Notes: a model not told the origin generated them from the letters alone. A DNA stretch of 64,000 bases from Nostocales cyanobacterium HT-58-2 (GCA_002163975.1 CP019636.1:3731001-3795000), one strand, 5' to 3'; positions 48,032 through 58,053 are shown, counted from the first letter of the stretch. Numbers and translations: made by a program.

Positions 48032-48310
48032 ACTCTCCTGAAATAACCAATTTTCAGTGCTGCAATTTAAGCTTGGGTTATGTGTTTTTGCAAGTTTTGC
48101 AGTTGACAAGAAGAAATCAAGTAAGGTACAAAATCACACTTTTGACGAAAAAACACCGTAGTTTGAAGTTTTGGAACTGGAGAAATTTAACGATGAGCAA
48201 ATTTGGCAAGCTGTGAAGACAGTGACAAGCAAGAAAAGGTTAAAGTGAAAAGAAACTCTTTTACCTTCCTTCATTGCCAATCTTCCAAATCAGTCAAACG
48301 AGGCGCCATC

Positions 48311-49096
48311 ATGACATTACAAGGTAAGACGGCTCTTATTACTGGCTCTCTGACTGGCATCGGTCGCGGTATTGCTGAGGCAATGGCGCAGTCAGGGGCG
48401 AATATTATTCTCAATGGTATCAATACACAGGAAGAGGCAGAGAATACCCGTCAGGAGTTGGAACAGAAGATGGGTTGTAAAATATTATATTACAAAGCAG
48501 ATGTGGGTAATGTGCAAGAAGTTAGCACCATGATTAGCGATGCACAACAGAAAATGGGTAGCCTTGATATTCTGGTGAATAATGCCGGGATTCAGCATAT
48601 CGAGTCGATAGAGAGTTTCCCAATCGAGAAATGGGATGCGATTATTGCAACTAACTTGTCCTCTGCATTTTATACCATACGTGCGGTGTTGCCCTTTATG
48701 AAGGAGAAGAAATGGGGAAGGATTATCAACATCGCCTCTGTGCATGGTCTGGTAGCATCAGCGTACAAATCAGCCTATGTAGCAGCTAAGCATGGACTGG
48801 TTGGGTTAACTAAAGCGGCGGCGCTGGATGTAGCCTCCTTCGGCATTACTGTAAATGCCATCTGCCCTGGCTATGTTGACACCCCACTGGTGCGTCAGCA
48901 AATTCCTGAACAGGCGAAAGCCCGTAATATGTCAGAAGATGAAGTGATTCCTCAAGTTCTGCTGGCGCATCATGCTATTAAGGAGTTTGTGACTGTAGAA
49001 CAGATTGCTGCTATGACCATTTATCTGTGCAGCGATGCCTGTAAAACTTTGACTGGAACAGCACTGTCACTTGATGCAGGCTGGTCTGCGCAGTAA
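48311..49096 (+). CDS. 3-hydroxybutyrate dehydrogenase-like SDR
   Basis: A 261-aa classical SDR from ATG 48311, with GAGG 8 bp upstream; an upstream extension to 48203 is not family-like. The cofactor motif is TGSLTGIGRGIA, with NNAG at about 90 and catalytic Ser/Tyr/Lys in INIASVHGLVASAYKSAYVAAKHG. FGITVNAICPGYVDTPLVRQQIP and the C-terminal TGTALSLDAGWSAQ are typical of D-3-hydroxybutyrate dehydrogenases, which interconvert 3-hydroxybutyrate and acetoacetate. Substrate is inferred from overall similarity. The upstream 48032-48310 holds no recognised gene. Confidence 0.88.
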   Translation: MTLQGKTALITGSLTGIGRGIAEAMAQSGANIILNGINTQEEAENTRQELEQKMGCKILYYKADVGNVQEVSTMISDAQQKMGSLDILVNNAGIQHIESIESFPIEKWDAIIATNLSSAFYTIRAVLPFMKEKKWGRIINIASVHGLVASAYKSAYVAAKHGLVGLTKAAALDVASFGITVNAICPGYVDTPLVRQQIPEQAKARNMSEDEVIPQVLLAHHAIKEFVTVEQIAAMTIYLCSDACKTLTGTALSLDAGWSAQ

Positions 49097-49114
49097 CATT
49101 AGGTAAATCAGGAG

Positions 49115-49813
49115 TTAAACCGCCAAAAACCTTTGAATCACATCCTGAGTGAGTTCGTCGGTTGAACCAGAAGCGACAATACCGCCTTTTTGCATGGCGT
49201 AATAGTAATTGGCTTGACGGACAAAGTGTAAATGTTGCTCTACCAATAAAACAGAAATGCCTGTGGTTTCAACAATTCGACGGACTGCAGCTTCAATTTC
49301 CAGGATGATAGAGGGTTGAATACCTTCGGTGGGTTCATCTAAGACGAGTAATTGAGGTTGTCCCATTAAAGCACGCGCGATCGCCAGTTGTTGTTGTTGT
49401 CCACCACTCAAATTACCACCCATGCGCGAAAGCATCGTTTTCAACACAGGAAATAAGCTAAAAATCTCTTCTGGAATCTCTGCTTTTTTTCCTTTTTTCT
49501 GCCTAGCTTCTAACCCCAGCAGCAGATTTTCTTTGACTGTCAAACGAGGCATAATCTCTCGTCCTTGGGGAACATAACCAATTCCCATTTTTGCCCTTTG
49601 ATCTGGAGATTTGAAGTTAATGAATTCATCAGCAAAATGAATTGTACCACTGCGAGGTTTGAGTAATCCCATAATTGTTTTGAGTAGAGTTGTTTTCCCT
49701 ACACCATTACGTCCGATCAGGCAGATCATTTGCCCAGATGGTACGCTTAAATCTACATTACGGAGAATATGACTTTCACCGTAGTAAACATTAAGATTAG
49801 AAATTTTTAGCAT
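49115..49813 (-). CDS. urtE: Urea ABC transporter ATP-binding subunit UrtE
   Basis: A 232-aa ATPase of the branched-chain amino acid/urea (HAAT) class: Walker A LIGRNGVGKTTLLKTIMG, signature NLSGGQQQQLAIARAL, Walker B LLVLDEPTEGIQPSI. FINFKSPDQRAKMGIGYVPQGREIMPRLTVKENLL is characteristic of UrtE/LivF. It is the last gene of the leftward urtABCDE operon, 115 bp after urtD. The complex imports urea for nitrogen nutrition. Confidence 0.93.
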   Translation of the reverse strand: MLKISNLNVYYGESHILRNVDLSVPSGQMICLIGRNGVGKTTLLKTIMGLLKPRSGTIHFADEFINFKSPDQRAKMGIGYVPQGREIMPRLTVKENLLLGLEARQKKGKKAEIPEEIFSLFPVLKTMLSRMGGNLSGGQQQQLAIARALMGQPQLLVLDEPTEGIQPSIILEIEAAVRRIVETTGISVLLVEQHLHFVRQANYYYAMQKGGIVASGSTDELTQDVIQRFLAV

Positions 49814-49928
49814 CAGAATTGGTTTTTAAAAATAGTATTTAGAGAAAAGCTTTGCTGAATAAAAGTTTAAAACTCTCCACAGACGCAGGACAGAGAATTC
49901 TTAAATCATTTTTCCTCATCCTCCTCAT

Positions 49929-50675
49929 CTAGTTCTGCTGTTGTCCCAAATATACTTCAATAACACGGGAGTCATTTTGAACTTCCTCAAAACTACCTTC
50001 GCACAGCACAGAACCTTCATGTAGTACTGTGACTTTCCGGGCGATTTGACGCACAAATTCCATATCATGTTCAATGACTAAAATTGAATGACTCTGAGAT
50101 AATGCTAAAAGCAGTTCGCCAATATTGTAAGTTTCTTCATCTGTTAAACCAGCAACTGGTTCATCAACAAGTAATAAGTCAGGCGACTGTGCTACTAACA
50201 TCCCAATTTCTAAACGTTGCTTTTCTCCATGAGAAAGTAAACCGGCTGGAATATTTGATTTAGAAGTTAAACCAATAGTCTCTAATAACCCTTTAATACT
50301 ATTCTTCTCAGCAGCATTAGGACGCCCAAACAAAGTTGAAAAAACATTTTTATTACTGTTGCTGGTAATTTCTAGATTTTCACGGGGCGTTAAGTTTAAG
50401 TAAATTCGAGGCGTTTGGAACTTACGTCCAATTCCCAACCGCGCAATTTGATGTTCAGGTAAAGAACGCAGATTTTTTCCTTTGAACAAAACTCTTCCAA
50501 CAGTTGGTTGCACTTTACCCGTAATCACATCAAGAAACGTTGTTTTTCCCGCACCATTAGGACCAATGACTACCCGTAATTCACCCACATCCATGCTAAA
50601 GTTGAGCTGGTTTAAAGCTTTAAAACCATCAAAACTAACAGTCACATTTTCAGTTTCCAAGATTTTGGCGTTCAT
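49929..50675 (-). CDS. urtD: Urea ABC transporter ATP-binding subunit UrtD
   Basis: About 248 aa from ATG 50673-50675 (MNAKILETENVTVSFDGFKA). It has Walker A VIGPNGAGKTTFLDVITGK, the UrtD/LivG-like RKFQTPRIYLNLTPRENLEI stretch, the signature-equivalent LLSHGEKQRLEIGML, and Walker B LLLVDEPVAGL. Its start overlaps the end of urtC by 26 bp, which suggests translational coupling. A frame start 14 codons earlier exists but overlaps urtC further. Confidence 0.93.
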   Translation of the reverse strand: MNAKILETENVTVSFDGFKALNQLNFSMDVGELRVVIGPNGAGKTTFLDVITGKVQPTVGRVLFKGKNLRSLPEHQIARLGIGRKFQTPRIYLNLTPRENLEITSNSNKNVFSTLFGRPNAAEKNSIKGLLETIGLTSKSNIPAGLLSHGEKQRLEIGMLVAQSPDLLLVDEPVAGLTDEETYNIGELLLALSQSHSILVIEHDMEFVRQIARKVTVLHEGSVLCEGSFEEVQNDSRVIEVYLGQQQN

Positions 50676-51771
50676 GTTGGACTTCAGCGTCTTTTTCCAA
50701 AGAGGGATATGTAGCAATTTTTTGACGATGGTTGAAAAGAGGAATATTCTGACTACGCAACCATCCTACTATGCCGTCAGGAAGCACTGTAACGACTATC
50801 AAAAACAGAGTTCCTTGGAAAAATAACCAGATTTCAGCAAATTGTTCACTTAAAAAAGCCCGGGCATAATTGACTAACAACGTTCCTACAATTGCCCCAA
50901 TTAAAGTAGCACGTCCTCCCACCGCCACCCAAATCACCATCTCAATCGAAAAAGCAATATCCATTGATCTGGGTGAGACAGAACCACTCTGGAGAGTGTA
51001 AAATGCACCTGCTATGCCAGCGATCGCACCAGAAACTGCAAACACCAAAACTTTAAAGCCAGTAGGATCATAGCCAGAAAATCGTACCCGACTTTCATCA
51101 TCACGAATAGCTATCAACAATCTACCAAAGCGTCCACTTGTCAACCAACGACAAACACCATAGGTCAACGCGAGAAAAATTACTGTCAAAATGTAGAAAA
51201 CAAATTGCGTTTTTGCATCACTCACAGTTACCCCAAACAAAGTTGTAAAATCTATCAATCCGTTCGTACCATTGAAAAGTTGTTGTTGACCATTAAAAAA
51301 ATTGAAAAAGACAATAATTGCGGCTTGAGTCAAAATAGAAAAATAAACTCCCTTAATACGATTGCGAAATACTAAATATCCCAACAATCCCGCTAGCAAA
51401 CCAGGAATGATAACCACAGCAGCTACAGCCGCCTCAAAAGAATAAAAAGGTTGCCAAAACCAGGGAAGTTCCGTAACGCCATAAAGTCCCATAAAATCAG
51501 GTAACTCGCCAGGTGGAACTTGCAGCTTCAAATACATAGCGATCGCATATCCACCCAAACCAAAGAAAATTCCATGTCCCAAACTCAGCAACCCAGTGTA
51601 ACCCCAAATCAAATCAATACCCAAAGCCACAATAGCCAGCGACAAAAACCGCCCCAACAAATTCAGGCGAAACTCCGACAGCACCACTGGCATAATCAAT
51701 ATCAGGATGAGTGCGATCGCCACCACCACCCCCACCTCAATTGATATGAATCTTCTCCCCTTCTTCCTCAT
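50650..51771 (-). CDS. urtC: Urea ABC transporter permease UrtC
   Basis: A 373-aa integral membrane protein with about ten helices. IWGYTGLLSLGHGIFFGLGG is the permease motif of LivM/UrtC proteins; RFSGYDPTGFKVLVFAVSGAIAGIAGAFYTLQSGSVSPRSM and VGGRATLIGAIVGTLLVNYA follow. The extended C-terminus past the last helix carries the urtD start. It lies 60 bp after urtB on the same strand; the gap holds a small GACGGC...GCCGAACGCGTC repeat. Confidence 0.94.
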   Translation of the reverse strand: MRKKGRRFISIEVGVVVAIALILILIMPVVLSEFRLNLLGRFLSLAIVALGIDLIWGYTGLLSLGHGIFFGLGGYAIAMYLKLQVPPGELPDFMGLYGVTELPWFWQPFYSFEAAVAAVVIIPGLLAGLLGYLVFRNRIKGVYFSILTQAAIIVFFNFFNGQQQLFNGTNGLIDFTTLFGVTVSDAKTQFVFYILTVIFLALTYGVCRWLTSGRFGRLLIAIRDDESRVRFSGYDPTGFKVLVFAVSGAIAGIAGAFYTLQSGSVSPRSMDIAFSIEMVIWVAVGGRATLIGAIVGTLLVNYARAFLSEQFAEIWLFFQGTLFLIVVTVLPDGIVGWLRSQNIPLFNHRQKIATYPSLEKDAEVQHERQNLGN

Positions 51772-51831
51772 TCTTTCTTCTCTCCGAGACGGCTTTTGCC
51801 GAACGCGTCCTTAGCGTCTTTGTGGTTCGTT

Positions 51832-52992
51832 TTAAACATCAACAGTACGACCTTTTTGCGGAAAAATTCCCGCAGGCTTCCACTGTAAAAACACAATAAT
51901 CAACGCAAACACCATCACCTTAGCCATACTCGTCGTGGCAAAAAAACTAAAGAAATCTGCCAAAGGCTTAACAGGAGTCAACAATAAAGCCAGAGTTCCA
52001 GAACCAATTAAGAAGTTAGCTGTACCAATTCCCAAAGCAGCGACAATAGTACCCACTAAATTACCCACACCACCAACAACAACCACCATAAAAGTATCGA
52101 TAATATAATTTTGTCCTGTGTTTGGTCCTACAGAACCGAGTAAACTAATAGCACATCCAGCCACACCAGCTAAACCTGAACCCAGTGCAAACGTAATAGC
52201 ATCAACTGTTTGAGTTGGGATACCTAAACAAGCACTCATACTACGATTTTGAGTCACAGCCCGAATTCTTAATCCCCAGTTAGAACGTTGTAAAAATAGA
52301 TAAATTCCCGACACACAGATAATCGTTAAAACAATAATAAATAACCTGGCAAAAGGCAATTGCACCCCACCCAAAGATATCCCAGCTTGTAACCAAGTGG
52401 GCGCTGTGACATCCACATTTTGAGCCCCAAACCAAGGTTGAGTCACTGCTTGCTGATAAATTTGACCCAATAAATTACAAGTTGCTATTGTCATTCCCAA
52501 CGATAGCGATAACATCACCACTACAACCCAGTTACGAACTCTCTCTAAATTCGTACGGGAATTTAAAAGCCACAATCCTCCGAAAAACAACACAGAAAAA
52601 AAGGCTATACCAATGACAAATACCAAATTCACACTGCGGACAAACTGCTGAAAAATCAAACTCACTCCCCAAGTTGCCAGGAGAGTTTCTAGAGGGCGTC
52701 CATAGAGATAACGAATCACGCCTCTTTCTAAAATTAATCCCACAGCCGCCGTGAAAATAAAAGCAATAATCAAAGCCAAAAATATATAAACTTCAAACCA
52801 AAGCCCACCCAATTGTTTACAGCCATTTTGTACAACAAATGTTGTATAGGCACCGAACATCATCAATTCACCATGTGCCATATTGATGACGCCCATCAAT
52901 CCAAATATAATGGCTAGACCCAACGCTGCAATTAATAACACAGCGCCAATACTAATACCATTAAATACAGCCTCTAAAAAACCTGTTAACAC
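51832..52992 (-). CDS. urtB: Urea ABC transporter permease UrtB
   Basis: A 386-aa membrane protein starting at GTG with GGGGGGAAT upstream. It has the LivH/UrtB motifs GLAIIFGLMGVINMAHGELMMFGAYT, RYLYGRPLETLLATWGVSLIFQQFVRSVN and GVGNLVGTIVAALGIG. RNRSMSACLGIPTQTVDAITFALGSGLAGVAGC is typical of UrtB. It forms the membrane pore with UrtC and lies 85 bp downstream of urtA. Confidence 0.94.
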   Translation of the reverse strand: MLTGFLEAVFNGISIGAVLLIAALGLAIIFGLMGVINMAHGELMMFGAYTTFVVQNGCKQLGGLWFEVYIFLALIIAFIFTAAVGLILERGVIRYLYGRPLETLLATWGVSLIFQQFVRSVNLVFVIGIAFFSVLFFGGLWLLNSRTNLERVRNWVVVVMLSLSLGMTIATCNLLGQIYQQAVTQPWFGAQNVDVTAPTWLQAGISLGGVQLPFARLFIIVLTIICVSGIYLFLQRSNWGLRIRAVTQNRSMSACLGIPTQTVDAITFALGSGLAGVAGCAISLLGSVGPNTGQNYIIDTFMVVVVGGVGNLVGTIVAALGIGTANFLIGSGTLALLLTPVKPLADFFSFFATTSMAKVMVFALIIVFLQWKPAGIFPQKGRTVDV

Positions 52993-53077
52993 TTATTCCC
53001 CCCCAACAACTATCAGCTTGTTATTAATCATCAGTCATTAACTCATGACTAATAATTAATAACTCATGACCAATAAA

Positions 53078-54394
53078 TTAGACTTTTTTGTACTTACCAC
53101 CTTTGGCTGGATCAGACCAATCACAAGCAAATCCCTTCGTCTCTTTCACATACTGATTCCAGGGAACTGGCTCAACTGGTGCAGGCGTAGCATAGACAAT
53201 ATCAAACAAACCATCTTGCCTGACTTGACCAATCCGCACAACTTTGGATATGTGATGATTGGCATCTACTGTCACTTTTCCTTCAGGTGCATCTATAGTT
53301 TGACCGTATGCTGCAGCACGCACCTTTGCTAAGTCAGTAGTGCCAGCTTTTTCTACTGCTTGCTTCCACAAATAGACTGCAATGTATGCAGCTTCCATTG
53401 GATCATTTGTGACTCGTTCTGCACCATACTCTTTCTTAAAAGCTTCAACAAACTTCTTATTAGCAGGTGTATCTACTGTTTGGAAATAGTTCCAGGCAGC
53501 ATAGTGACCTTTAAGATACTCTACACCAATTGCCTTGACTTCTTCTTCGGCAATACTGACAGACATGGAGGGATATTTTTCTGGGGTTAAGCCAGCTCCT
53601 TTCAATTGTTTGAAAAAAGCGACGTTACTATCACCATTAAGGGTATTATAAATCACACCTCCATTGGGTAAAGCTTGCTTAATCTTAGTAATAATTGGTG
53701 TGACTTCTGTGTTACCTAGCGGTAAGTAATCCTCACCAACTGTTTTCCCACCGAGAGCTTCTAATTGAGCTTTAATAATTGTGTTAGCAGTACGTGGAAA
53801 AACATAGTCAGAGCCAACTAAAAAGAATTGTTTGCCCTTATTTTTCAACAGCCAATCAATAGATGGTTCGATTTGTTGATTTGGAGCAGCGCCAGTGTAA
53901 AAAATATTTTTAGAACACTCTTGACCTTCGTACTGCACTGGATACCAGAGCATATGGTCTTTGCTCTCAAATACTGGCTTAACATTCTTGCGGCTTGCAG
54001 AAGTCCAACAACCAAAAACGACAGCAACTTTATCCTGATCAATGAGCTTGGTTGCTTTTTCTCTAAAAGTATCCCAATTAGAAGCACCATCTTCGATGAT
54101 TGCTTCAACTTGTTTTCCTAAAATACCACCAGCAGCGTTAATTTCTTTGAGGGCTAATTTTTCAGCATCGACAACGCTTTTCTCACTAATAGCCATTGTG
54201 CCGCTGAGTGAGTGTAAAATACCTACTTTGATGGTATCACCACTAGCAGCAGCGACAGAAGAAGCAGTAGGAGAGGATGCTGAACTGTTAGTAGCGGTTG
54301 GTGAATTATTCGCGCAAGCCTTCAGAAAAATGCTGCTTCCAAACGTTATGGAGCCGTAAATTAAAAAATTACGTCGATTAAACCATCTACTCAT
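53078..54394 (-). CDS. urtA: Urea ABC transporter substrate-binding protein UrtA
   Basis: A 438-aa periplasmic binding protein. The N-terminus has [21 protein letters not shown], a Tat/lipoprotein-like signal with a lipobox-style Cys, then a Ser/Thr/Ala linker. The body shows the UrtA pattern [67 protein letters not shown] and [16 protein letters not shown]. It binds urea (or amides) and delivers it to UrtBC. It heads the operon. A clear NtcA site (GTA-N8-TAC) was not found upstream. Confidence 0.95.
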   Translation of the reverse strand: MSRWFNRRNFLIYGSITFGSSIFLKACANNSPTATNSSASSPTASSVAAASGDTIKVGILHSLSGTMAISEKSVVDAEKLALKEINAAGGILGKQVEAIIEDGASNWDTFREKATKLIDQDKVAVVFGCWTSASRKNVKPVFESKDHMLWYPVQYEGQECSKNIFYTGAAPNQQIEPSIDWLLKNKGKQFFLVGSDYVFPRTANTIIKAQLEALGGKTVGEDYLPLGNTEVTPIITKIKQALPNGGVIYNTLNGDSNVAFFKQLKGAGLTPEKYPSMSVSIAEEEVKAIGVEYLKGHYAAWNYFQTVDTPANKKFVEAFKKEYGAERVTNDPMEAAYIAVYLWKQAVEKAGTTDLAKVRAAAYGQTIDAPEGKVTVDANHHISKVVRIGQVRQDGLFDIVYATPAPVEPVPWNQYVKETKGFACDWSDPAKGGKYKKV

Positions 54395-55190
54395 CTGTTT
54401 ACGAATTTCCCTCGCGATAAATCAGCTAACTCATAGAAAGCTGACAATGTTAACCTATAGACTGTGATATTAGTTTGATATTTAACTATTAAAAAGTTAA
54501 GTTTTATACGATTTTTTGGTTTGTGTAACAAAAAAACTATTTTGACAATATTAAATTTAATAAAAATTTATACAACAAGTGTTTTGTTAGTTCTTCATTG
54601 TTTAAAATCCCTAACGTCTCCACTCCGCTCGACGTTAGCCCTGAGCCTAATCGAAGGGCTAATACCATTTCACGAAATTCTTGATACAAATCACTTTTCT
54701 TGCTCCCCCTGCTCCTTCTGCTTCCCCTGCTTGCCATCTGTATCAATATTAAGGTGAAACCGTATAAATGGATTTCTGGGGTTTCCCTTCAGCATAGCTA
54801 GCTAGCTGCCTTGTCCTAACAAACACGTTGCTTTGAACGTACTTCTGCCTTTTCATGGCGATCGCTCAGTTTCAGCAGATAGCGCGATGGCACGGAGTGC
54901 CCGCCTTTGTTGCGGAACGCAGGGCGTTGGCGTAGCCTGCGCTTTGCGCTTACGGCTATCGCATAAATCCCTACCATGTCAATGAAATCTCTTTGGACAG
55001 GCTACATAGTGTCTTAAGAAAACTAAAGTTAGCGATAAAGCTCCGAAAAAGCGTTGTGTAGACAAACCACTTTTTTTCAGATAAGCAACTCTTATACGCT
55101 TTATTAACCTTTTTTTGTCAAGCCCTCTTTACCTAGCGTAACAATATTGTTATATTTATTTACATAAGTTAATAAATAAAAAAACGCACT
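54395..55190. other. Long intergenic stretch upstream of urtA and psb34
   Basis: 796 bp with no recognised gene. It must hold divergent promoters for urtA and psb34. At about 54610-54660, ACGTCTCCACTCCGCTCGACGT is a short palindrome, and at about 54895-54965 lie GC-rich interspersed repeats (GGCGTTGGCGTAGCCTGCGC, GCGCTTACGGCTATCGC). A reverse-strand frame at 54537-54746 looks spurious. Confidence 0.5.
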
Positions 55191-55361
55191 ATGTACACCA
55201 CTGTTAATGAAGACGGCATTCTCAACAACTACCCAACTGAACCCAAAATGTACTACTCCGAGTACCCCGCAATTTGGGAACAACGCAGATATGTTGTGCA
55301 AGGTGCAGTTGCAGCTATATTTGTGACCGCTGTAGTTTTGGTTGCTTTGGGCGTTAGTTGA
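55191..55361 (+). CDS. psb34: Photosystem II assembly protein Psb34 (Ssl1498-like)
   Basis: A 56-aa protein: MYTTVNEDGILNNYPTEPKM, then YYSEYPAIWEQRRYVVQG and one transmembrane helix (AVAAIFVTAVVLVALGVS) at the C-terminus. Start, length and the N-terminal MYTTVNEDG-x-LNN-Y block match the cyanobacterial Psb34 family, which binds the CP47/RC47 stage during photosystem II assembly and repair. The gene is too short to be picked up by usual ORF size cuts. A good factor-independent terminator follows at 55422-55448. The ATG is preceded by an AT-rich stretch without Shine-Dalgarno sequence. Confidence 0.9.
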   Translation: MYTTVNEDGILNNYPTEPKMYYSEYPAIWEQRRYVVQGAVAAIFVTAVVLVALGVS

Positions 55362-55421
55362 AATTTTTGATTTCGGTATCGGTATTACTCATCGACATTT
55401 GGCCTTCTCCTAATCTAATCG

Positions 55422-55448
55422 CCTCGGTTATTTGTGCCGAGGTTTTTT
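55422..55448 (+). terminator. Factor-independent terminator of psb34
   Basis: CCTCGG and CCGAGG pair across a 9-nt loop and are followed by TTTTTT. It ends 87 bp after the psb34 stop and lies on the same strand. Confidence 0.8.
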
Positions 55449-55563
55449 GTTGCTCATACCAATTCTCTAAATTAAGGCGACACATTGTTTGTAGTAGCGC
55501 TTAAGCATAATTACGAACATTCTTTTCTTAGGGACTGAACCAAACAGAAAATGTGGGCTTTGA

Positions 55564-55938
55564 TCAACTGAAATTAAGCAATTGAGCCACTTCATCTGCC
55601 AGTCTCAAAGCATCAAAAGGCTTGGCTATCACTCCAGCTACCCCTAATTGAGCAAATTGAGCCTGATCAACAGGTTGCATTTTGGCTGTCAGCAAAATGA
55701 CTGGAATAGATTGAGTTGCAGAGTTTTGCTGTAAATGACGAAATACAGTGATACCATCGATTTCAGGCATCATAACATCCAATAAAATCGCATCCGGATG
55801 TTCTGTTTGGGCTTTGAACAAGCCTTCTTTTGCAGTTGCAGCTGTCAGGACTTCCCAACCTGCCATAATTTCTAAACAAGTTTGAACCACCTCACTGAGA
55901 CGTTCTTCATCATCTATCAGTAAAATTCGCCTTGACAT
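55564..55938 (-). CDS. Single-domain response regulator
   Basis: A 124-aa REC domain without an output domain. ILLIDDEERLSEVVQTCLE holds the acidic Mg2+ site, DAILLDVMMPEIDG the phosphoacceptor Asp (about residue 53), and VILLTAKMQ plus the IAKPFD Lys complete the active site. It lies 53 bp after the histidine kinase on the same strand, so it is its likely partner. Such stand-alone REC proteins usually relay phosphate or act by protein contact. Confidence 0.9.
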   Translation of the reverse strand: MSRRILLIDDEERLSEVVQTCLEIMAGWEVLTAATAKEGLFKAQTEHPDAILLDVMMPEIDGITVFRHLQQNSATQSIPVILLTAKMQPVDQAQFAQLGVAGVIAKPFDALRLADEVAQLLNFS

Positions 55939-55991
55939 GAGTTAAAGTTATTTTTAAGCATTTATAGCTAGTATCATAATCAACTTCTAGT

Positions 55992-57929
55992 CTAGTTTTG
56001 TTGTAATGGCAAGGTAAAGTAGAAAGTACTTCCTTGTCCTAAAACGCTTTCAGTCCAGATTTGCCCGCCGTGCTGGTGCACAATACTGCGGGAAATAGCT
56101 AATCCTAATCCCGTTCCTCCCTTCATTCGAGAATCTGAAGCATCGACTTGCTGGAATCGCCCAAAGATACTTTCTAGTTTATCTGGTGGAATACCCCTTC
56201 CCTGGTCTTTCACTTGAAACAAGATTTGCCGGGTGTTGAGTATCGGGTTTTGGGACAGATTTGCACTTAAGCAAACGGTACTTCCTGGAGGTGAAAATTT
56301 GATAGCGTTACTCAGTAAATTGACTAAAGTCTGAATGATGCGGTCATAATCAACACATATCTGAACTGATAGGGGTGAAACCTTAAGCGTGATGTTGGAT
56401 GGCTCAGCAAGGGTTCGTATAGATTCTACTGCTTGCATCATAAGAGCTGCTGCATCACATAAATCTTTTCCAAGAACAATTTTGCCTGACTCCAGTCGCT
56501 CTAAATCCAAAATGTCATTGACCAAACGTGTTAAGCGTTCAGTTTCAGCGATCGCAATTTCTAACATTCGCTGCGCCTTTTGAGGCTGACTCTCAAGTTT
56601 TCTTGATGAGAGTAACGCTAAAGACCCGCGAATTGCACTCAGTGGTGTTCGCAACTCGTGGCTAACAACCGAGATAAACTCGTTTTTCATTTTTTCCACT
56701 TGCTTGCGTTCGCTAATGTCCCGACCTTCTGGAATCAGTAGAATAACATTTCCCGCTTCATCTAAAACAGGTTTGAGGGAAAAGTCAATTGTTGCGACAG
56801 TGTCTCCTTGTCCTAGTACATCTACTTCGTAGCGCACAAATTCACCTGTCGCAGCACGGGCGATCGCATCTTTTAATTGATTTTGAGTTGCGGTCGAAAT
56901 TCTCCACCATCGCGCTTCCCAAAAGGGGCGACCAACAATATCTGCATGGCTAATGCCACCAAAATCTAAAATTGTCTGATTTGCTTCTAAAAGCGTACCA
57001 TCTGGTTTAAGTAACCCAACAAATTGAAACGTTTGGTCGAAAATAGCTCGGAATCGTCTTTCACTGTCTCGTAAGTCTTGCTCTGCCTGCTTGCGCTTAG
57101 TGATATCTTGAATTTGACCTATGAAGTAAAGTGGCTTGCCCTCTGTATCACGTACCAGGGAGACACTTAACAAAATCCAAACGATGTGTCCTAGTTTATG
57201 CAAATACCGCTTTTCTAGCTCGCAGTAACGAATCTCATCATTAAGCAGTTGGCGCACATAATCCAAGTCGGTATCTAGGTCGTCTGGATGGGTGATTGCT
57301 TGAAAAGTTGTAGCTAGCAATTCAGCTTCTGAGTAGCCCACAATTTCGCATAAAGAGCGATTGACCCGCAACCAACGTCCATCAGGTGCTACCAAAGCCA
57401 TCCCAATAGCTGCATTTTCAAACGCTGCGCGAAAACGCTCTTCACTTTCTAACAGAAGACTTTCTGTCCGTTTGCGCTCTTTGAGTTCAGTTTGTAATTG
57501 TTCGTTTGTTTTGCTTAATTCGGCTGTGCGCTGTGCAACTTCTCTTTCCAGCGTATCATGAGCTTGTTGCAGTTTCTCTTCTGTCTTCTTTCGCTCAATG
57601 GCTGCACTTAACCCATCAGCAAAGGTTTGGAGAAAGTTAATCTCGTCTGCCGACATACCTATCACTTTGTGAGTTAAGAACTCAAACCGTTGTTCACTTT
57701 CCCGTAGGGCACGTTCGGCTTGCTGACGTTTACTTATCTGGTATCTCAAGAGATAGTACATCAAGCACAAAACTACGAGACTTATAGTGAAGCCAACCAA
57801 TGCAGAGATAAAAATGGTCTGAGATTGAAAGAGAGCTACCGCGCACACTTCGTGAACGCCAATGTTCAGGGTAGCTGCTGTATATGATGATATACCCAAC
57901 CCGTACCCAAAAGCGTTGGTAATACTCAC
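55992..57929 (-). CDS. Membrane histidine kinase with two PAS domains and a GAF remnant
   Basis: A 645-aa protein starting at GTG. One transmembrane helix at about 38-62 (ISALVGFTISLVVLCLMYYL). Residues about 90-115 (MSADEINFLQTFADGLSAAI) are only the last helix of a GAF domain, so that domain appears cut down. A coiled coil follows, then two PAS/PAC modules (about 165-285 and 290-410). The HisKA H-box is VVSHELRTPLSAIRGS; the ATPase domain has N-box LVNLLSNAIKFS and G-boxes DQGRGIP and GGTGLGLAI. It would sense an unknown signal and phosphorylate the response regulator encoded next. Confidence 0.9.
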   Translation of the reverse strand: MSITNAFGYGLGISSYTAATLNIGVHEVCAVALFQSQTIFISALVGFTISLVVLCLMYYLLRYQISKRQQAERALRESEQRFEFLTHKVIGMSADEINFLQTFADGLSAAIERKKTEEKLQQAHDTLEREVAQRTAELSKTNEQLQTELKERKRTESLLLESEERFRAAFENAAIGMALVAPDGRWLRVNRSLCEIVGYSEAELLATTFQAITHPDDLDTDLDYVRQLLNDEIRYCELEKRYLHKLGHIVWILLSVSLVRDTEGKPLYFIGQIQDITKRKQAEQDLRDSERRFRAIFDQTFQFVGLLKPDGTLLEANQTILDFGGISHADIVGRPFWEARWWRISTATQNQLKDAIARAATGEFVRYEVDVLGQGDTVATIDFSLKPVLDEAGNVILLIPEGRDISERKQVEKMKNEFISVVSHELRTPLSAIRGSLALLSSRKLESQPQKAQRMLEIAIAETERLTRLVNDILDLERLESGKIVLGKDLCDAAALMMQAVESIRTLAEPSNITLKVSPLSVQICVDYDRIIQTLVNLLSNAIKFSPPGSTVCLSANLSQNPILNTRQILFQVKDQGRGIPPDKLESIFGRFQQVDASDSRMKGGTGLGLAISRSIVHQHGGQIWTESVLGQGSTFYFTLPLQQN

Positions 57930-58053
57930 CCGAATTTAGTGCAAATAAGTTCACATTTTACTACAAGTCATCCAAACTAACAACCCCTCTTCGATACAGA
58001 GAGGGGTTGAGGAGAGGTTCAAGCATCAAAAGTACTTGCAGTTGAGTGAAGTA

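Noticed and set aside
48028-48216. Plus-strand ORF of 62 codons between the ABC-3C ATPase and the SDR gene
   Set aside because: No ribosome binding site, no recognisable motif and overlapping starts; a short other-frame piece (LELEKFNDEQIWQAV) may be a relic but is too short to assign.
54395-54600. NtcA binding site (GTA-N8-TAC) upstream of urtA
   Set aside because: Only a one-mismatch match was found and no -10 box lies at the expected spacing, so I do not claim nitrogen control by NtcA.
54537-54746. Reverse-strand ORF of 69 codons upstream of urtA
   Set aside because: Low-complexity start (SRGSRRSRGS), AT-rich end and no ribosome binding site.
57730-57954. Second N-terminal frame overlapping the histidine kinase start
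   Set aside because: It has no domain character; the kinase frame with its transmembrane helix is the better reading.
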